Assembly (NCBI GenBank): GCA_036924085.1
Contig: JAVGWX010000011.1
Location: forward strand, 16,949,108-17,013,107
DNA: 64,000 nt
Direction: 5' to 3'
Source: Ariolimax columbianus
Taxonomy: Eukaryota; Mollusca; Gastropoda; Stylommatophora; Arionidae
Part shown: piece after piece, positions 1 to 9,549 of the stretch
Layout: the number at the start of each line of letters is the position of its first letter
Numbering within the stretch: the first letter of the stretch is position 1
Program-made: the position numbers and the translations under genes
The notes under the pieces: generated by a model
Databases searched by the model: none
What the model was told of the DNA's origin: nothing
What the model saw: the letters and a program-made list of their open reading frames with translations, nothing else

Positions 1-1010
1 CTAGAGCTAATACATGCTTACCAAGCTCCGACCCTCGCGGAAAGAGCGCTTTTATTAGTTCAAAACCAATCGTCGTTTCCCCTCGCGGGGTTGCGGCGTC
101 CCCACTGGTGACTCTGGATAACTTTGTGCTGATCGCATGGCCTCATGTGCCGGCGACGCATCTTTCAAATGTCTGCCCTATCAAATGTCGATGGTACGTG
201 ACATGCCTACCATGTTTGTAACGGGTAACGGGGAATCAGGGTTCGATTCCAAAGAGGGAGCATGAGAAACGGCTACCACATACAAGGAAGGCAGCAGGCG
301 CGCAACTTACCCACTCCCGGCACGAGGAGGTAGTGACGAAAAATAACAATACGGGACTCTTTCGAGGCCCCGTAATTGGAATGAGTACACTTTAAACCCT
401 TTAACGAGGATCTATTGGAGGGCAAGTCTGGTGCCAGCAGCCGCGGTAATTCCAGCTCCAATAGCGTATATTAAAGTTGTTGCAGTTAAAAAGCTCGTAG
501 TTGGATCTCAGGCGCAGGCGGGCGGTCCGGCTCGCGCCGGTTCACTGCCCGTTGTCTCCTGCCCTACCGTCTGCCGGCTCTCTCCCACGGGTGCTCTTCG
601 CTGAGCGTCCTGGGTGGCCGGCGCGTTTACTTTGAAAAATTAGAGTGTTTAAAGCAGGCCTCGGCTGCCTGAATAATGGTGCATGGAATAATGGAATAGG
701 ACCTCGGTTCTATTTTGTTGGTTTTCGGAACTGGAGGTAATGATTAACAGGTACAAACGGGGACATTCGTATTGCGGCGTTAGAGGTGAAATTCTTGGAT
801 CGCCGCAAGACGAGCTACTGCGAAAGCATTTGTCAAGAATGTTTTCATTAATCAAGAACGAAAGTCAGAGGCGCGAAGACGATCAGATACCGTCGTAGTT
901 CTGACCATAAACGATGCCGACTAGCGATCCGCAGGAGTTGCTTCGATGACTCTGCGGGCAGCTTCCAGGAAACCAAAGTGTTTGGGTTCCGGGGGAAGTA
1001 TGGTTGCAAA

Positions 1011-1041
<31 letters not shown>

Positions 1042-1083
1042 TCACCAGGAGTGGAGCCTGCGGCTTAATTTGACTCAACACGG
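1..1083 (+). rRNA. 18S rRNA gene, partial, probably a pseudogene, running in from the left edge
   Basis: The sequence matches eukaryotic small-subunit rRNA from the 'ctagagctaatacatg' block near the 5' end, through 'gccagcagccgcggtaatt' at about 432-450, to 'ggcttaatttgactcaac' at about 1061-1078. It stops abruptly at 1083, where normal 18S should continue with 'gggaaaactcacc'; instead the LINE 5' UTR begins. The distal third of 18S is absent and no ITS, 5.8S or 28S follows. Substitutions at normally invariant sites, such as 'gattccaaagaggg' for the usual ccggagaggg and 'gggcatcacc' for gggcaccacc, suggest a decaying copy. Short reading frames inside it are spurious. Confidence 0.93.
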
Positions 1084-1560
1084 CCAACACTGAAATGATG
1101 ACATGCCGAGACCACTCTTCTGGGGTCTAATATGGAACTGGTGCTGGATTTAGACCCCCAGAAATCTGGGGTTATGCCCCCTGTGGCCCGGTTTGGTCTG
1201 CATCCAGTGTTCTGAAAAAGGAATTGACGGAAGAGCACTATTAGGAGTGGAGCCTGAGACCTAAATTAACTTAACACGCCAATACTGCAGAATGACTATC
1301 AAAAAGTACACCTTCGTGGGGTCTAATAGAGAACATGTGCTGGAATTAGACCCTCGAAAATCTGGGGCTACCCTCTAAGAAACTTGATTGTCTCGCTAAG
1401 GGAATTGACGGAAGGGCACCACCAGGTGTGGAACCTGCGGCTTAATATGACTGAACACGCCAATACTGTAGAACAACTGACAAATCGAGAGCTCTGCCGT
1501 TTGGGTCTAATATGAACGTACGCTGGTATTAGACTCACGGATGACAAGTCAGCTCTCAAA
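1022..1560 (+). repeat. Three diverged 5' UTR monomers, each 18S segment plus hairpin
   Basis: Monomers start near 1022, 1217 and 1398 (spacing about 195 and 181 bp). Each opens with a version of the 18S stretch from 'ggaattgacggaagggc' to 'actcaacacg', followed by 'ccaacactg' or 'ccaatactg'. Each then has an inverted repeat: gggtctaat...attagaccc at 1318-1326/1345-1353, and equivalents at about 1122-1130/1150-1158 and 1503-1512/1527-1535. The first monomer is continuous with the long 18S copy; the second and third are more diverged. The arrangement resembles promoter monomers in some mammalian L1 5' UTRs (analogy only). Confidence 0.85.
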
Positions 1561-2249
1561 CACTCAAACGAAAGAACGCTACGGAAATCGTGTTTAACTC
1601 CGCAGAAACCGCAGATTTCAAATACCTGGTCATTGACAAACAAAAGCCCTCTATAAATTCGTCAGACCAAATAGTGAACGGGTGCTGGAAATAGATCATC
1701 TGAAGACAGGTCAGTTTTACCCTACAAATGACAGGGCGTTGCTACGGAAAACCAGCTCAAATCGAGAGGAGCCGCAGACACTTTGGTTCACGTACCAGGC
1801 TGATAAGCCAAGGGCGCGAGGCTACCATGTGGGGGATTACGGCCGAACCCTTGTAAGCCGCAATCCCGCCCAAAATCTCAGCACCACTGCAATGGGAGGC
1901 TCCTACATGCTCGGGACCTGGGGCTTGCGCCCCAGTCCTATCAGGTAGAGCCACAGTAAGAGGTCCTTGCCGTCCGCCAATCAAAGCGGGCGGAAAACTG
2001 CTTGATACTCACCCTATACGGCGATGGGGTGCGAAAACACCAACCAAAGACTTAGTACCTGGTCGGGGTGTCGAAAACAGTAGACCAGCCACCTCACTGT
2101 GAACTGTCAAGACTCAACCACTGACCATGAGAGTTGTCCGCACATCAAGCGAACAACATCTCTGTGACATTACCAGGCTTGTCCTCTGGCTGAATGCACT
2201 CCGGCTACGATATCTACCTCTGTACGGTATCAGCCATATAACTATCATA
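1561..2249 (+). other. LINE 5' region without recognisable coding
   Basis: This lies between the 18S-containing monomers and the ORF1 remnant. Only short open stretches are present and none resembles a known retrotransposon domain. It is assigned to the LINE because it sits between element-specific parts. It may be long 5' UTR or a decayed start of ORF1. Confidence 0.5.
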
Positions 2250-2465
2250 CTGGACGCAGAAGAGATGCAGACCAGCGGACATTGCACACCTGCCCCACTG
2301 TGTCAACACCCCAGGTGGCGGGGAATGCTAGGCGTACCATCCCTGCATAGAAGCCAAGAAAATAAAGGGAAAAAGAGATACCCCACTCACATGCAAATGC
2401 TACGTGAGTGGCAGGACGTGACGATCCTGGGATACAGACACACTGGACTGCCTCTCTTCCGGGTA
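2250..2465 (+). pseudogene. LINE ORF1 remnant with a Cys/His-rich (PHD-like) finger
   Basis: Read in the frame starting at 2257, the translation contains CVNTPGGGEC, HPC and TCKCYV, spaced like a Cys/His zinc finger. It is interrupted by a TAG and a TGA. The same motif, better preserved (CDNLPGGEECQAYHHCRG, then TCICYV), occurs upstream of the second endonuclease at 63.2-63.4 kb, which supports a real ORF1 domain. PHD-like is my reading of the spacing. The longer open frame covering the same bases is out of register with the conserved frame. Confidence 0.55.
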
Positions 2466-2660
2466 AACCAGTCCATCTCATATATCATCATATATCATCA
2501 TTGCACCCTATAGACACGAGTAGTGAAGACTCGATAGTCTGGTAAGACAACTTCCATAAGAGAGAAAACTCTGATCATAAACAACTGCTGCCTTGCAGAT
2601 AGGCTGGGGACAGCCAAAGGCTAAGGAGGGCATCCCTACAGAAACGCCTGTTGAAATCGG

Positions 2661-3568
2661 ATGCACGGAGCCGCAAGCCTAACAAAACAGTGCAACGTAA
2701 ATCACAGTATGATGGCAGTACAACCTATTAGAAAAACGTATGGCGCCCATCCTGAGGAGTCCCGCCAGGCAGCGATAGCGCCGGGCCTCACGCCTCGAAG
2801 GGGCCCACCCTTGACTACTGGTGGTCACCCACCCATGTGTCGTGGAGTCAAGGCACATGGCTATGGGGCAACGTCTATTGGCCAAAACCTCAAGACCCTC
2901 AAAATACTACAGTGGAATGCGGAGGGAGTCATTAACAAAAAACTTTCCCTAACACACCACCTGCATGAAGGTAAGATTGACGTGGCATGTATCCAGGAAA
3001 CGCACCTCTACAATAACCATAAATTCTCAATCAGAGGATACCAGACCTTCCGTCTAGATAGAGAAGGCCACAATGGAGGGGTCCTGATACTGACCAGAAA
3101 CAGCATACCGAGTAGCGCGGTACCTGTCAATCACACCGGACAAGCAGAAATTGTAGGAGTTGATATAATGGCTCAAGAGACGAAGCTCCGCATTTTCAAT
3201 CTGTACGGACCACCAAACAGAGACCTATCGCTCTCGAGTATGGAGGTCAGAGACTCCAACTGCATAGTAGTTGGAGATTTCAACAGCCACTCGGAGAGAT
3301 GGGGATACTCTGACACAGACAGCAGAGGTGACAAAGTGGAAGATTGGGAGATAGATGCAAATCTCTCCCTAATCAATAGGCCGGAGGATAGCCCTAGCTT
3401 CTATTCAAGAACATGGCATACCACCTGGATTACAGATTTGGCCTTCTCCACATAGGACATTCACTATAAAATAGACCGCCAGGTGCTAAACCAACTGGCA
3501 GGTAGCGACCACAGGCCGATCAGGCTAACCATTGGCATGGAAGTAGGCCACAGGAAAAAAAACCGCTC
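2661..3568 (+). pseudogene. ORF2 part 1: AP-type endonuclease, broken
   Basis: The open frame begins at ATG 2661; the MMAVQP start at 2709 aligns better with the related element at 63.56 kb. Endonuclease motifs follow in order: ILQWNAEGV, DVACIQETHL (catalytic Glu), NGGVLILTRNS, FNLYGPPN, VVGDFNSHSERWGY (Asp/Asn), TDLAFST, then LAGSDHRPI (catalytic Asp-His). A TAG at 3453-3455 falls between the last two motifs, and a frameshift in the 8-A run at 3555-3562 moves the rest of ORF2 to another frame. In an active element this domain nicks target DNA to prime reverse transcription. The intact motifs suggest recent decay. Confidence 0.88.
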
Positions 3569-4510
3569 CCACGTTGGAATTACACACGAGCCGACTGGGA
3601 CAGATTTACAATCCTGACAGATGGGCTGTGTGAAACCATCAACACACGAAACACCAAAATGAAGCCCATGGTAGAGAGCCTAAGCAAGGCAATAATGCAA
3701 GCCGCCACTGAAACCATCCCAAGAGGAGCTAGGAAAAACTATAAGCCCTACTGGAATGATGAGTTACAGAAAGTGGAAGATGCAGTAACAAATGCTAGGA
3801 ACATGGCAGAACGAGAAAAATCCACGGAGGCAAACATTGCCCTCAAAGCCGCCGCGGCGAAGTACAAACACACTCTCAAGCAAACAGCAAGAGAAAGCTG
3901 GAAAAATAAAACGGAAAGTCTAAACCTGGACAAAGAATGGAACAAGCTATGGAAGCTAGTCAGAGCCATGAACGACGAAACCCCGTCAAATAAACAAATT
4001 ACTATCAAGCAGGGCGAGAACTTGATCACAGGTAAGAAAGCCGCAAACGCCTTTGTCAATCACTATGCCAGAGCAAACCACATCGAGGTCCCTGCAGATA
4101 AGCATACAGACATTAGCGAAGAACTAAAGGGACACGAAAACATAAATACGGCTCCTGAAGAGCACATGATGGCCAAACTAACAATGCGCGAAATGGAAGA
4201 GGCCATGAGAACACTAAAGAAAAGGAAATCTCCCGGAAAAGACGGAATAACAAACGAAATGCTGATGGGGCTGGGCCAAACAGCGAAGAAGAAACTGCTA
4301 TCGGTCCTAAACCAAAGCTGGAAAAGGGGAATTGTACCACATGCATGGAAAGATGCAATACTGGTACCAGTACCAAAAACAGGAAAGGACAAAACAGATC
4401 CAAATGGATACAGGCCCATAAGCCTACTGAGCTGTGTCGGCAAGCTGATGGAACGGATGATAAACACCAGACGAAAAACGAATACTAATTCCACAGCAAG
4501 CCGGCTTTAG
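3569..4510 (+). pseudogene. ORF2 part 2: linker and N-terminal RT (fingers)
   Basis: After the poly-A frameshift the frame resumes at 3569 with PRWNYTRADWDRF, a typical junction between endonuclease and RT in this LINE class, and stays open to TAG 4508-4510. A lysine-rich region follows, then RT motifs KKRKSPGKDGITNEML, WKDAILVPVPKTGKD and YRPISLLSCVGKLMERM. Just after INTR at about 4467 the frame breaks again, probably by a small deletion, because the residues usual between this motif and the QAGFR motif are missing. The continuing frame is the next entry. ATG 3659 is only the first internal methionine. Confidence 0.87.
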
Positions 4511-6548
4511 ACAGCACAGATCCACTGAGGACCAGGTCATCCTCATAGCCCAGGAGATAGAAGATGCCTACCAGGCACAGAAACACACAGTAGCTGTTTG
4601 GGTGGATCTGGAAAAGACATTTGACAAAGTCTGGAAGGATGGACTTAGAGTCAAGCTAAGAAGAAGTGATGTCTGTGGGAAGATGTACAAGTGGATCAAC
4701 CACTACCTCAAACAAAGAACGGCCAGAGTCCAAGTACAAGGGCAGATGAGCAAAAAGGTGACACTCGAGCAGGGAGTACCCCAAAGGGGAGTATTGTCAC
4801 CCACACTCTTCCTGGTATATATAAACGATATTACAGAGAATATACCAAGAAGAGTCCATAGCTCAATGTTTGCAGACGATCTGGCTATGTGGACCTCTGA
4901 AAAGAATCTCACCATAGCAAGAAATCGGATACAGACGGCCCTAACATCGCTGGATAAGTGGGCGAACTCATGGCTGATCAAAATAAACGAGGAGAAAACC
5001 ACGTGCACAATATTCTCACTCTCATTAAAACCCCAAAGTACCAAATTAAGTCTAAATGGCAAAATCCTGCAGCCAAACGACAACCCAACCTATCTGGGAG
5101 TCACATTTGATCGGCGCATGACATGGAAAAGTCAGATTGAGAGAAACCGAATGAAAGCCAGAGAAAGAATGGCAATCATGAGGAAACTTGCTGGCACAAG
5201 CTGGGGAGCAGACGAAGGCATACTAAAGAAACTGTACACTGGAAGAGTGAGACCAGTTCTCGAGTATGGCATTGCGGCATTGACAACAGCAGCGAAGGCG
5301 AACTTCGATAAAGTTAACAAACTTCAAAACCAAGCCATGAGAATTATAACAGGTGGCATGAAGTCAACGCCAATTGTAGAACTTGAAAAGATTACAAAAC
5401 TGCAATCCATGACCGATAGAAGAGACTGCAGAGCCCAGCTGCAGTCAGAGAAACTCCGAAGACTGACGGACCATCCAATGTACCAGAGACTAAACAATTT
5501 GGGAAATGGGAAACTAAAGCGGAGAAACTTTGCAGAAAAAGCCAAAGCAAAGATGCACGAAGATCCCATAAACGCACTAACACCAAAACCCATCACTACT
5601 GTACGAAAACCTACTTGGAGGCAGGATATATTTCCAGAGGTGGTAGAAAATATACCAGGTATTGCAAACAAAAACTGCCAGACTGAAAAAGAAAGGAGAG
5701 ACACTACCCTAAGCTTCATAACGAAAAGCTACCCAAGCATGGACTGGACCCATGCATACACCGACGGTTCTGTAACAAACACTACACAGAACGGAGGGGC
5801 AGGAGCATTCCTGAACCTACCAAATGGCAGAAAAATAACACTGTCATTCGCTACTGGTAAGTACACAAGCAATTTCAGAGCAGAGGCAGAGGCACTGAGG
5901 GCGGCAGTGGAAGAAATGGTAACACACAGTGAAAATGAGAGCCATATAGTCCTGCTGACAGATGCTCTCGAAGTAGTCACAGCGGTAAAAAGCCAGAAAA
6001 ACACTGAGCTTAATGACTTAAGAGCAGCACTCTGCAAACTGTGCCAGCAGTCCGCACCAAAAAGGGTAATGGTACAGTGGGTTCCGTCACACTGCAACAT
6101 CCAAGGCAACGAGGAGGCAGACAGACTGGCAAAAGAAGGTGCAAGGCTACCACAAACAGATACCAGTATGACGTACGAAGAGTCAAAACGGCTTATCAAA
6201 GCCAGATACATGACCAAATGGGAAACCGAACATACTGGTTACACCAAAAACGATGCCTATTACCAGTTGAACCGAAGAGAGCAGGTCGTTGTCTTCAGAC
6301 TTCGCACTGGCCACAACAGACTGAGGTACCACCTATTCAACAAACTGAAGATAGGGTGTATCGACGAATGCCCGTGCGGTACTGGTAAAATGCCCACTGA
6401 ACATCTGCTGCAGAACTGCCCGACATACGAGGATCAGAGAGAGCAGATGTGGCCATTGCCAGTGGAACTGCAAGACAAGCTCTATGGTAGTGGCGAGAGT
6501 CTCAGGATGACCGCCGCTTTTTTCGAGAAAATAATGGTTACTGTCTGA
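4470..6548 (+). pseudogene. ORF2 part 3: RT palm, RNase H and C-terminal zinc knuckle
   Basis: Open from about 4470 to TGA 6546-6548. RT motifs: IPQQAGFRQHRSTEDQ, VDLEKTFDKVW (motif A, Thr where Ala is usual in KAFD), QGVPQRGVLSPTLFLVYIND, and MFADDLAMW (catalytic FADD). RNase H follows from about 5737: HAYTDGSV, FRAEAEAL, LLTDALEVV, WVPSHCNIQGNEEADRLAKEG, matching the D-E-D-D scheme. The C-terminus has CPCGTGKMPTEHLLQNC, a CCHC-type knuckle. This part alone is uninterrupted for about 690 codons, so the element died recently. Related 3' fragments lie at 45.94-46.86, 51.82-51.99 and 57.62-58.02 kb. Confidence 0.93.
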
Positions 6549-6572
6549 CTGTGTACGCAGAAGAAGAAGAAG

Positions 6573-7188
6573 AAGGATCAGAGAGAGTGACATATAACTG
6601 ATCCATACCATGTTTGGATCAGAGAGAGTGACTTATAACTGATCCATACCATGTTTGGATCAGAGAGAGTGACTTATAACTGACCATTTCCATGTTTTGA
6701 TCAGAGAGGGTAACTTATAACTGGTCCATACCATATTTGGATCAGAAAGAGTGACTTATAACTGATCCATTCCATGTTTGGATCATAGAGAGTGACTTAT
6801 AACTAATCCATACCATGTTTGGATCTGAGAGAGTGACTTTTAACTGATCCATACCATGTTTGGATCAGAGAGAGTGACTTATAACTGATCTATACCATGT
6901 TTGAATCAGAGAGAGTGACTTATAACTGATCCATACCATGTTTGGATCAGAGAGAGTGACTTATAACTGATCCATACCATGTTTGGATCAGAGAGAGTGA
7001 CTTATAACTGATCCATACCATGTTTGGATCAGAGAGAGTGACTTATAACTGATCCATACCATGTTTGGATCAGAGAGAGTGACTTATAACTGATCCATTC
7101 CATGTTTGGATCAGAGAGAGTGACTTATAACTGATCCATACCATGTTTGGATCAGAGAGAGTGACTTATAACTGATCCATACCATGTT
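6573..7188 (+). repeat. 41-bp satellite, array A (about 15 units)
   Basis: The unit is ggatcagagagagtgact followed by tataactgatccataccatgttt. Each unit contains the inverted pair ggatcag/ctgatcc with about 16 bases between, so single strands could form a hairpin. Most units differ by 0-3 bases. The array starts directly at the (GAA)n tail of the LINE and ends where the duplicated single-copy block begins. The homologous array at 20.2 kb has about 39 units. Confidence 0.97.
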
Positions 7189-8277
7189 CCGCTTCCAATG
7201 ACGAAATAATATAACACTGCATTCACATATATTGACTGGGTATCTCAATCGCATCATTTTTTATTCTGCAGCGAGTCACCCCAGACCGAAGTCTATTTAA
7301 GGTCCCCCGTATTAGATATGGTAAGTGTTCTGCTAACGCAGCCTGATCCTGCTAAACATCTCAGTGGGGTCTGTTGTTTGTTGCAAAAAAAGAACAACCG
7401 ATGCAATACCTCAATCAATGCATGTAAGAAATGAAAATGTACAGATAATCATGAGCTTGTGACAATAATATACAGAAAAAGGCAATAGTTTGGATTAGAT
7501 GTAAACATAAAGGAAACAAAGACTCTGATACTTTGAGAATGTTACAAGAAATCCCAGATTCGGTTGTTATCGCAATACATATATGGGTCAAATGAAAATG
7601 ACATCATAATCACTGCACACAGCATAGTACTCATCCATTAATTGTGATCCCGCAAAGGCAGGGATATTGTGATTCCGGATGAGTAGCGCAAGAACCTGTT
7701 TCGCATAAGTATTCCTCCTACCCCCATGAATGTTGATCAGTGCCCTAGCCCCTTAGCCAGTGACTCCCCTATTTAAATCTACATTGTATATGATCTACTT
7801 GACCTGACGTTTCAACCTACCTATAGACTTTATATCATTTGAGTTCACCCGTTTACGGAACGCAGTTAAACGAGAGCTAGATTTGACCATTTTTCTTAAC
7901 GAAACGACCCAATGATATACACATGTTAAAAATTGGATATCTCACATACATTATCACTGAGAAATCATAAATTTTACGAAATTTTATAAACGACAAAGAT
8001 AAAGAAATGGAATAGTGTATTATTTTTTATTACATTAAATATACAATGCAAAAAAATTACAGCGTATATAAATGATTAAAGAGGAACACGCTTGCTATAA
8101 AATTGATCCAATGCCCACATCAATACAATTCAATAAAATATGAAGTGAAACAATTAAAACGGCCATAATAAAGAATCAATGTAGCATACTACAAGCAAGT
8201 GGATACACACAGAACATGAAGCAAAAGAAGATAATCATATTTCATTATTTAAATTCGTAAATAGCCAAGTAAAGTTC
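7189..8277. other. Non-coding, single-copy-like part of the duplicated block
   Basis: AT-rich sequence between satellite and RTE relic. I see no coding potential, RNA gene or known element. It is nearly identical to 21.79-22.88 kb. Confidence 0.7.
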
Positions 8278-9549
8278 TCTTGAGAATAATACTTAACAGA
8301 CTGAAACCACAGGCGGAGAATATCATTGCCGAAGAACAAGCGGGCTATCGAGCGGGTAGGAGTACCATCGAGCAAATATTTAATCTTCTGCTACTGAATG
8401 AGAAGTACTCAGAGTATCAACAACAACTCTACCATGCCTTCATTGACTTTAGAAAGGCGTTTGACAGAGTGTGCCATGCGGTGCTATGGTCAACAATTAG
8501 GCATTATAAGTTCAACAGTGATATTGTGAGGGTAATTGCAAACCTTTATTAGCAGGCGACAAGCGCAGTCTCAGTAGAGGGAACGCTTGGCGATTGGTTC
8601 CGTATGACGGTGGGTGTGAGACAGGGATGTATACTCTTCCCCACACTCTTCAATATATTCTTGGAGAGAATAATGGAGACGACCTTAAAAGGACATATTG
8701 GCACGGTTGAAATATGTGACAGGCGTATCACAAACTTCCGCTTTGCTGATGATATTGATGTATTGGCAGGCACAGAAAGGGAACTCCAGGAGTTGATTGG
8801 TAGATTGGATAGAACGGCCGTAAGTTTTGGTATGGAACTAATTGCAGATAAATCAAAGCTCATGACCAATAACGTAGCAGGGTATCAATCTGTGATAGAG
8901 GCAAATGGGCAGGAACTTGAAATGGTAAAACGTATCAAATATCTTTGATCGTTGATCAGCGAAGAGGGTTCGAAGCCAGAGGTAATTGCAAGAATAGCAC
9001 AAACAACAGCGGCGCTGACTAGGCTGAAACCTATATGGCAAGACAAGCGGCTCGCCCTCGGCATAAAAGTCAGACTAATGCGCTCTTTGGTGCTATCAAT
9101 ATTTATGTATGCCTGCGAGACCTGGACCATTACAGCAGATATCCAGGGCAGGATACATGCAATGGAAATGAGGTGCTATAGAAAACTCCTAAATGTTACA
9201 TATAAAGATCGTGTCACGAACGTATAATTCCGTCAGAGAGTTGAAGACGCTATTGGTCCTTTTGAAGATCTGTTCACAGCTATCAAAAGACGAAAGATGG
9301 CATGGCGCGGGCACGTCGCGAAGTCCAACGGAATTCCCAACTCGATACTCTTTGGTTCCGTACCGGGACAGAGAGGTCGAGGACGTCCAAGGAAGAGATG
9401 GGTGGACAACATCACTGAGTGGTCAAGCCTTCGTCCCGGTGAGATACGTCAGGCGGCGACAGACAGAGAGGGTTGGCGTGGAATGTGCATGTCTTTATGT
9501 GTGCTCCAACGACCTGATGGGTTATGGGATGAACTGAACTGAACTGAAA
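8278..9549 (+). mobile_element. 5'-truncated RTE-like LINE, copy A (dead)
   Basis: The translation starts inside the RT domain: EEQAGYRAGRST, AFIDFRKAFDRV, VGVRQGCILFPTLFNIFLER, NFRFADDIDVLAG (catalytic FADD), then SIFMYACETWTI and a C-terminal stretch GPFEDLFTAIKRRKMAWRGH, RGRGRPRKRWVDNI. It ends in a (TGAAC)n-type tail near 9540. The motif set fits RTE-like LINEs (inference). Stops: TAG near 8551, TGA near 8946 (shared with copy B), TAA near 9226. Upstream RT and endonuclease are absent. Confidence 0.88.

Larger units (their letters stand above)
1084..6572 (+). mobile_element. Nearly full-length non-LTR retrotransposon (LINE) with endonuclease, RT and RNase H
   Basis: The order is 5' UTR monomers (to about 1.56 kb), a region of unclear coding (1.6-2.6 kb) with a degraded zinc-finger ORF1 remnant, ORF2 (2.66-6.55 kb), a very short 3' UTR and a (GAA)n tail. 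An apurinic-type endonuclease plus C-terminal RNase H fits I-group LINEs; the exact clade is inference. ORF2 is broken by one TAG (3453-3455) and two frameshifts (8-A run at 3555-3562; about 4470), so this copy is dead. It starts inside 18S rRNA and its tail abuts a 41-bp satellite, so it is not a simple rDNA insertion. Confidence 0.9.

Noticed and set aside
1..1083. A functional rDNA unit
   Set aside because: The 3' part of 18S, the ITS regions, 5.8S and 28S are missing, and conserved sites carry substitutions.
1084..1400. Nested repeated LINE insertions into 18S, each leaving an 18S target duplication
   Set aside because: This would need successive inserts reduced to about 135 bp of 5' end, whereas target-primed insertion truncates 5' ends; tandem 5' UTR monomers explain the pattern better.
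2127..2513. 128-codon frame as LINE ORF1
   Set aside because: The conserved Cys/His motif shared with 63.2 kb lies in a different frame.
3748..6217. Several minus-strand frames of 100-160 codons under ORF2 (for example 4063-4494, 5729-6217)
   Set aside because: Antisense shadows of the LINE; the plus strand has clear RT and RNase H motifs.
6573..7188. CRISPR-like array because of regular short repeats
   Set aside because: Units are contiguous with no unique spacers, and the context is eukaryotic; this is a satellite.
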